DNA of 52,518 nt from an uncultured Lachnospiraceae bacterium (GTDB taxonomy: Bacteria; Bacillota; Clostridia; Lachnospirales; Lachnospiraceae), in contig UQAW01000020.1 of NCBI GenBank assembly GCA_900539175.1, forward strand, positions 1-52,518, written 5' to 3'. A program made the position numbers and the translations under genes. The notes under the pieces were generated by a model, which was not told the origin of the DNA, did no database searches, and saw only the letters and a program-made list of their open reading frames with translations. This document shows, piece after piece, positions 49,912 through 52,518 of this stretch; within the stretch, counting starts at the first letter, position 1; each line of letters begins with the position of its first letter.

Positions 49912-51306
49912 ATGAGCGAAAAACACATTGGCGAGGTAGTGCAGGTCACCGGTCCTGTTTTGGACATCCGCTTTGCGCACGATGAACTGCCTGCACTGCT
50001 CAATGCCATTGAAATTAATAATAATGGAGTAAAGCTGACTGCTGAAGTAGCTCAGCAGATCGGTGACAATACGGTACGCTGTATTGCCATGAATTCCACA
50101 GACGGTCTGGTTCGGGGCGCAAAGGCTGTGGATACCGGTGCTCCTATAGCCGTTCCTGTGGGAGAGGAATGCCTGGGTCGTGTATTCAACCTTCTGGGTG
50201 ATCCGGTAGATAATCTTCCGGCACCGAAAGCAAAGGAACACTGGGCAATTCATCGTCCCGCCCCTTCCTATGAGGAACAGACACCGGCTACGGAGATTTT
50301 GGAAACAGGGATCAAGGTCGTTGACCTGATCTGCCCCTATGCCAAAGGCGGTAAGATTGGTTTGTTCGGCGGTGCAGGTGTAGGTAAGACTGTTCTTATC
50401 ATGGAGCTGATTCATAATGTTGCGACAGCCCACGGCGGACTTTCCGTATTTACCGGTGTTGGAGAGCGTACCCGTGAGGGGAATGATCTTTACAATGAGA
50501 TGAAAGAGAGCGGCGTTATTGATAAGACCGCACTGGTTTATGGTCAGATGAATGAGCCCCCCGGAGCACGTATGCGTGTCGGGCTTTCCGGTCTGACGAT
50601 GGCAGAGTATTTCCGCGATGTAAAAAATCAGGATGTGCTTCTGTTTATTGATAATATTTTCCGCTTTACGCAGGCAGGTTCTGAAGTTTCTGCATTGCTT
50701 GGGCGTATGCCGTCCGCAGTAGGTTATCAGCCTACACTGGCTACAGAGATGGGTACGCTGCAGGAACGTATCACATCAACCAGAAAGGGTTCCATCACCT
50801 CTGTTCAGGCTGTCTATGTGCCTGCCGATGACCTGACGGACCCGGCGCCTGCAACAACATTTACGCATCTGGATGCGACCACGGTATTGTCCCGTGAGAT
50901 TGCCAGCCAAGGTATCTATCCTGCAGTAGATCCGTTGGAATCCACAAGCCGTATCTTATCACCGGAGGTTGTCGGAACAGAGCATTATGAAATTGCCCGT
51001 GCAGTACAGAGAGTATTGCAGCGTTATAAAGAACTTCAGGATATCATCGCCATCATGGGTATGGACGAATTGTCAGAAGAAGATAAACAGACAGTAAGCC
51101 GTGCCCGTAAGGTACAGCGCTTCCTGTCCCAAAGTTTTTCCGTGGCAGAACAGTTTACCGGTATGGCGGGTCAGTATGTGCCTTTAAAAGAGACACTGCG
51201 TGGATTTAAGATGATTCTTGACGGTGGATGTGATGATGTTCCGGAGAGCTGCTTCCTGTTTGCAGGAACGATTGACGATGTTTTTGAAAAAGCGAAGAAT
51301 CAGTAA
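49912..51306 (+). CDS. atpD: ATP synthase subunit beta
   Basis: The catalytic head subunit. The 464-residue protein has Walker A GGAGVGKTVLIMELIHN, the catalytic glutamate in VGERTREGNDLYNEM, the Walker B segment DVLLFIDNIFRFTQAGSEVSALLGR (in parts), and the DELSEEDKQT segment near the C-terminal domain that corresponds to the DELSEED lever contacting gamma. It lies 39 bases after atpG and 12 before atpC. Confidence 0.98.
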   Translation: MSEKHIGEVVQVTGPVLDIRFAHDELPALLNAIEINNNGVKLTAEVAQQIGDNTVRCIAMNSTDGLVRGAKAVDTGAPIAVPVGEECLGRVFNLLGDPVDNLPAPKAKEHWAIHRPAPSYEEQTPATEILETGIKVVDLICPYAKGGKIGLFGGAGVGKTVLIMELIHNVATAHGGLSVFTGVGERTREGNDLYNEMKESGVIDKTALVYGQMNEPPGARMRVGLSGLTMAEYFRDVKNQDVLLFIDNIFRFTQAGSEVSALLGRMPSAVGYQPTLATEMGTLQERITSTRKGSITSVQAVYVPADDLTDPAPATTFTHLDATTVLSREIASQGIYPAVDPLESTSRILSPEVVGTEHYEIARAVQRVLQRYKELQDIIAIMGMDELSEEDKQTVSRARKVQRFLSQSFSVAEQFTGMAGQYVPLKETLRGFKMILDGGCDDVPESCFLFAGTIDDVFEKAKNQ

Positions 51307-51318
51307 AGGAGGCTGTCT

Positions 51319-51720
51319 ATGAGGACCTTCTCATTACGAATCGGAACACCGGACGGTCTTTTATACGAGGGTGAAGTGGAACGGATTGTGTGCAGAAGTA
51401 TCACAGGAGATATGGCAGTTCTGGCCGGACATTGTAATTTCTGTACGGCCCTCGGTATGGGTGAGGCTCATGTGGTGATGGAAGATGGAACCAGACGGGA
51501 AGCCGCCTGTATCGGAGGAATGCTTACTATGATAGACGGGGAGTGCAGTTTGCTTGCAACCACCTGGGAGTGGAAGGAAGATATTGATGCAGAGAGAGCT
51601 TCCAAAGCCAGAAAACGTGCGGAAGCTCTCCTCTCCAAAGGCGGACTTACCGACCAGGAATATAAAGTCGCAGAAGCCAAACTTCACAGGGCGTTGGTTC
51701 GGCTGAGTGTAAAAGAATGA
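51319..51720 (+). CDS. atpC: ATP synthase subunit epsilon
   Basis: The rotor foot and inhibitory subunit. The 133-residue protein has the beta-sandwich N-terminal domain (RIGTPDGLLYEGEVERIVCR, GDMAVLAGHCNFCTALGMGE) and a C-terminal helical hairpin (DAERASKARKRAEALLSKG and YKVAEAKLHRALVRLSV). It ends the operon, with a terminator eight bases after its stop. Confidence 0.95.
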   Translation: MRTFSLRIGTPDGLLYEGEVERIVCRSITGDMAVLAGHCNFCTALGMGEAHVVMEDGTRREAACIGGMLTMIDGECSLLATTWEWKEDIDAERASKARKRAEALLSKGGLTDQEYKVAEAKLHRALVRLSVKE

Positions 51721-51727
51721 AAGATAG

Positions 51728-51770
51728 GGAAACGGCGCAGTCAGTGATGAACTACGCCGTTTCCTGTTTA
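51728..51770 (+). terminator. Intrinsic terminator of the atp operon
   Basis: GGAAACGGCG (51728-51737) pairs perfectly with CGCCGTTTCC (51755-51764), with a further inner AGT/ACT pair, followed by TGTTTA. The short T tract is weaker than in the mal terminator, so some read-through into ogt is possible. Confidence 0.75.
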
Positions 51771-51802
51771 AAGACAGAGAATATAAGCAAAGGAAGTATA
51801 AG

Positions 51803-52324
51803 ATGTATTATTCAACAACATATCCATCGCCCTTAGGAATCCTTACACTTGCATGTGACGGCGATTATCTGGTTGGGCTTTGGTTAGAGGGACAAAAATA
51901 TTTTGGAGGTACCATACTTGAAAGTATGACAGAGAGGCACGATATATCGGTGTTTGATGTCTCAAAAGACTGGCTTAACCGTTATTTTCAAGGGAAAAAA
52001 CCAACTATTTCGGAACTTCCGCTTCGACCGGTCGGCAGCAAATTCCGGCAGGATGTATGGAAGATTTTATGTGAGATCCCTTATGGGGAAGTGATTACCT
52101 ACGGTGAGATCGCGAAAAAGATGGCAGTCCGGATGAATAGAAAAAGCATGTCGAGCCAGGCGGTTGGCGGCGCAGTCAGTCATAATCCTATTTCTATCAT
52201 CATACCGTGTCACCGTGTCGTGGGCGCTGACGGAAGTTTAACAGGTTATGCCGGCGGCATTCATGCAAAAATAAAACTGTTGGAATTGGAGGGGGCAGAT
52301 ATGTCCCGACTGCATAAAAAGTAA
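51803..52324 (+). CDS. ogt: Methylated-DNA-protein cysteine methyltransferase
   Basis: A suicide DNA-repair protein that takes the alkyl group from O6-methylguanine onto its own cysteine. The 173-residue protein has the N-terminal RNase H-like domain and the C-terminal DNA-binding domain: FRQDVWKILCEIPYGEVITY, GEIAKKMAV, the QAVGGAVSHNPISIIIPCHR block with acceptor C136, and VVGADGSLTGYAGG. The segment between GEIAKKMAV and SSQAVG carries a few extra residues (RMNRKSM). AAGGAAG lies before ATG 51803. Confidence 0.95.
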   Translation: MYYSTTYPSPLGILTLACDGDYLVGLWLEGQKYFGGTILESMTERHDISVFDVSKDWLNRYFQGKKPTISELPLRPVGSKFRQDVWKILCEIPYGEVITYGEIAKKMAVRMNRKSMSSQAVGGAVSHNPISIIIPCHRVVGADGSLTGYAGGIHAKIKLLELEGADMSRLHKK

Positions 52325-52436
52325 TTCCCGGCAGATCTGCATCATCGTATACATGATAAGAAGAAACTTACGGCAGAAAAGAAAAGCAGTTCATGAGAGC
52401 TTCATAAGATACTTACAAATTGTTTTTAACTCAAAG

Positions 52437-52465
52437 TTGACAAAAAACATGTAAATAAATAAAAT
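52437..52465 (+). promoter_or_regulatory. Consensus sigmaA promoter at the window edge
   Basis: TTGACA (52437-52442), a 17-base spacer and TAAAAT (52460-52465): an almost perfect housekeeping promoter. The last two bases of the -10 are the first two of the 45-bp repeat (copy 2), so transcription would start inside the repeat near 52472 and run out of the window. The transcribed gene is not visible. Confidence 0.8.
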
Positions 52466-52508
52466 GATACCAGGGTCAAAAGGTTATGCGTTTCATGCTT
52501 GCATGAAA
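52464..52508 (+). repeat. 45-bp dispersed repeat, copy 2
   Basis: It differs from the copy at 27525-27569 by one base (A to G in the loop of the terminal TTTCATG/CATGAAA hairpin). In this copy AAGCATGA follows and pairs with TCATGCTT inside the repeat, so an alternative hairpin is possible. The repeat may continue past the window end. Confidence 0.85.
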
Positions 52509-52518
52509 AAGCATGACT

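Noticed and set aside
1..52518. Defence island, prophage, CRISPR array, biosynthetic gene cluster, tRNA or rRNA genes
   Set aside because: None of the required marker proteins, regularly spaced repeats or RNA folds was seen. The coding content is mostly conserved housekeeping genes.

Overview
The window reads as a chromosomal segment of a low-to-moderate GC Gram-positive anaerobe of the Clostridia, most likely Lachnospiraceae (a Blautia/Ruminococcus-like genus is an inference, not shown). The reasons are strong AGGAGG-type ribosome binding sites with many GTG/TTG starts, the block radC-mreBCD-mrdA-minDE-rodA-mgsA, the ylm-type division genes (yggS, sepF, ylmH), a short ProB without PUA domain, a maltose-type ABC transporter without its own ATPase gene, and a complete F-type ATP synthase operon. 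Nearly every gene is on the plus strand; the DUF378 gene, ttcA and one transposase relic are on the minus strand. There are no rRNA or tRNA genes and no CRISPR array.

Layout. 1-1181: decayed insertion sequences (IS3-type and IS110-type transposase relics with in-frame stops). 1182-5487: membrane-anchored BofC-like protein, proline synthesis (proB, proA) interleaved with a DUF896 protein and 5-formyl-THF cyclo-ligase, then an M14 carboxypeptidase. 5524-16819: a strong promoter drives miaB-mutS-mutL-miaA (tRNA A37 modification plus mismatch repair), followed by a PLP lyase-like protein and two flavoproteins. 16824-26623: radC and the elongation/septum-placement cluster mreB-mreC-mreD-mrdA-minD-minE-rodA, then mgsA and a D,D-carboxypeptidase; minC is absent from the cluster and the MreB is divergent. 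26640-27432: a small P-loop protein and a convergent DUF378 membrane protein. 27678-33832: a second envelope/division operon (HlyD-like protein, yggS, sepF, ylmH, aroB, lspA, rluD). 33857-39480: a cytidylate kinase-like protein, the minus-strand ttcA, two AI-2E-type permeases, a small unknown and birA. 39579-43440: malE-malF-malG with an inter-cistronic hairpin and a clear terminator. 43557-44176: DUF3877-like gene and a perfect 21-bp inverted repeat. 44312-51764: the ATP synthase operon. 51803-52324: ogt. The last 120 bases carry a consensus promoter running out of the window.

How the genes work together: two of the large operons serve cell-wall elongation, septum placement and lipoprotein maturation. 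The ATP synthase c subunit has a two-carboxylate ion site of the kind described for Na+-driven rotors, which would suit a fermentative anaerobe using a sodium gradient. The less ordinary material is in the intergenic regions: a three-copy 41-bp imperfect palindromic repeat, a two-copy 45-bp repeat with a related hairpin inside the atp operon, and several hairpins placed where subunit ratios within an operon need to differ. I found no defence island, prophage or biosynthetic cluster.
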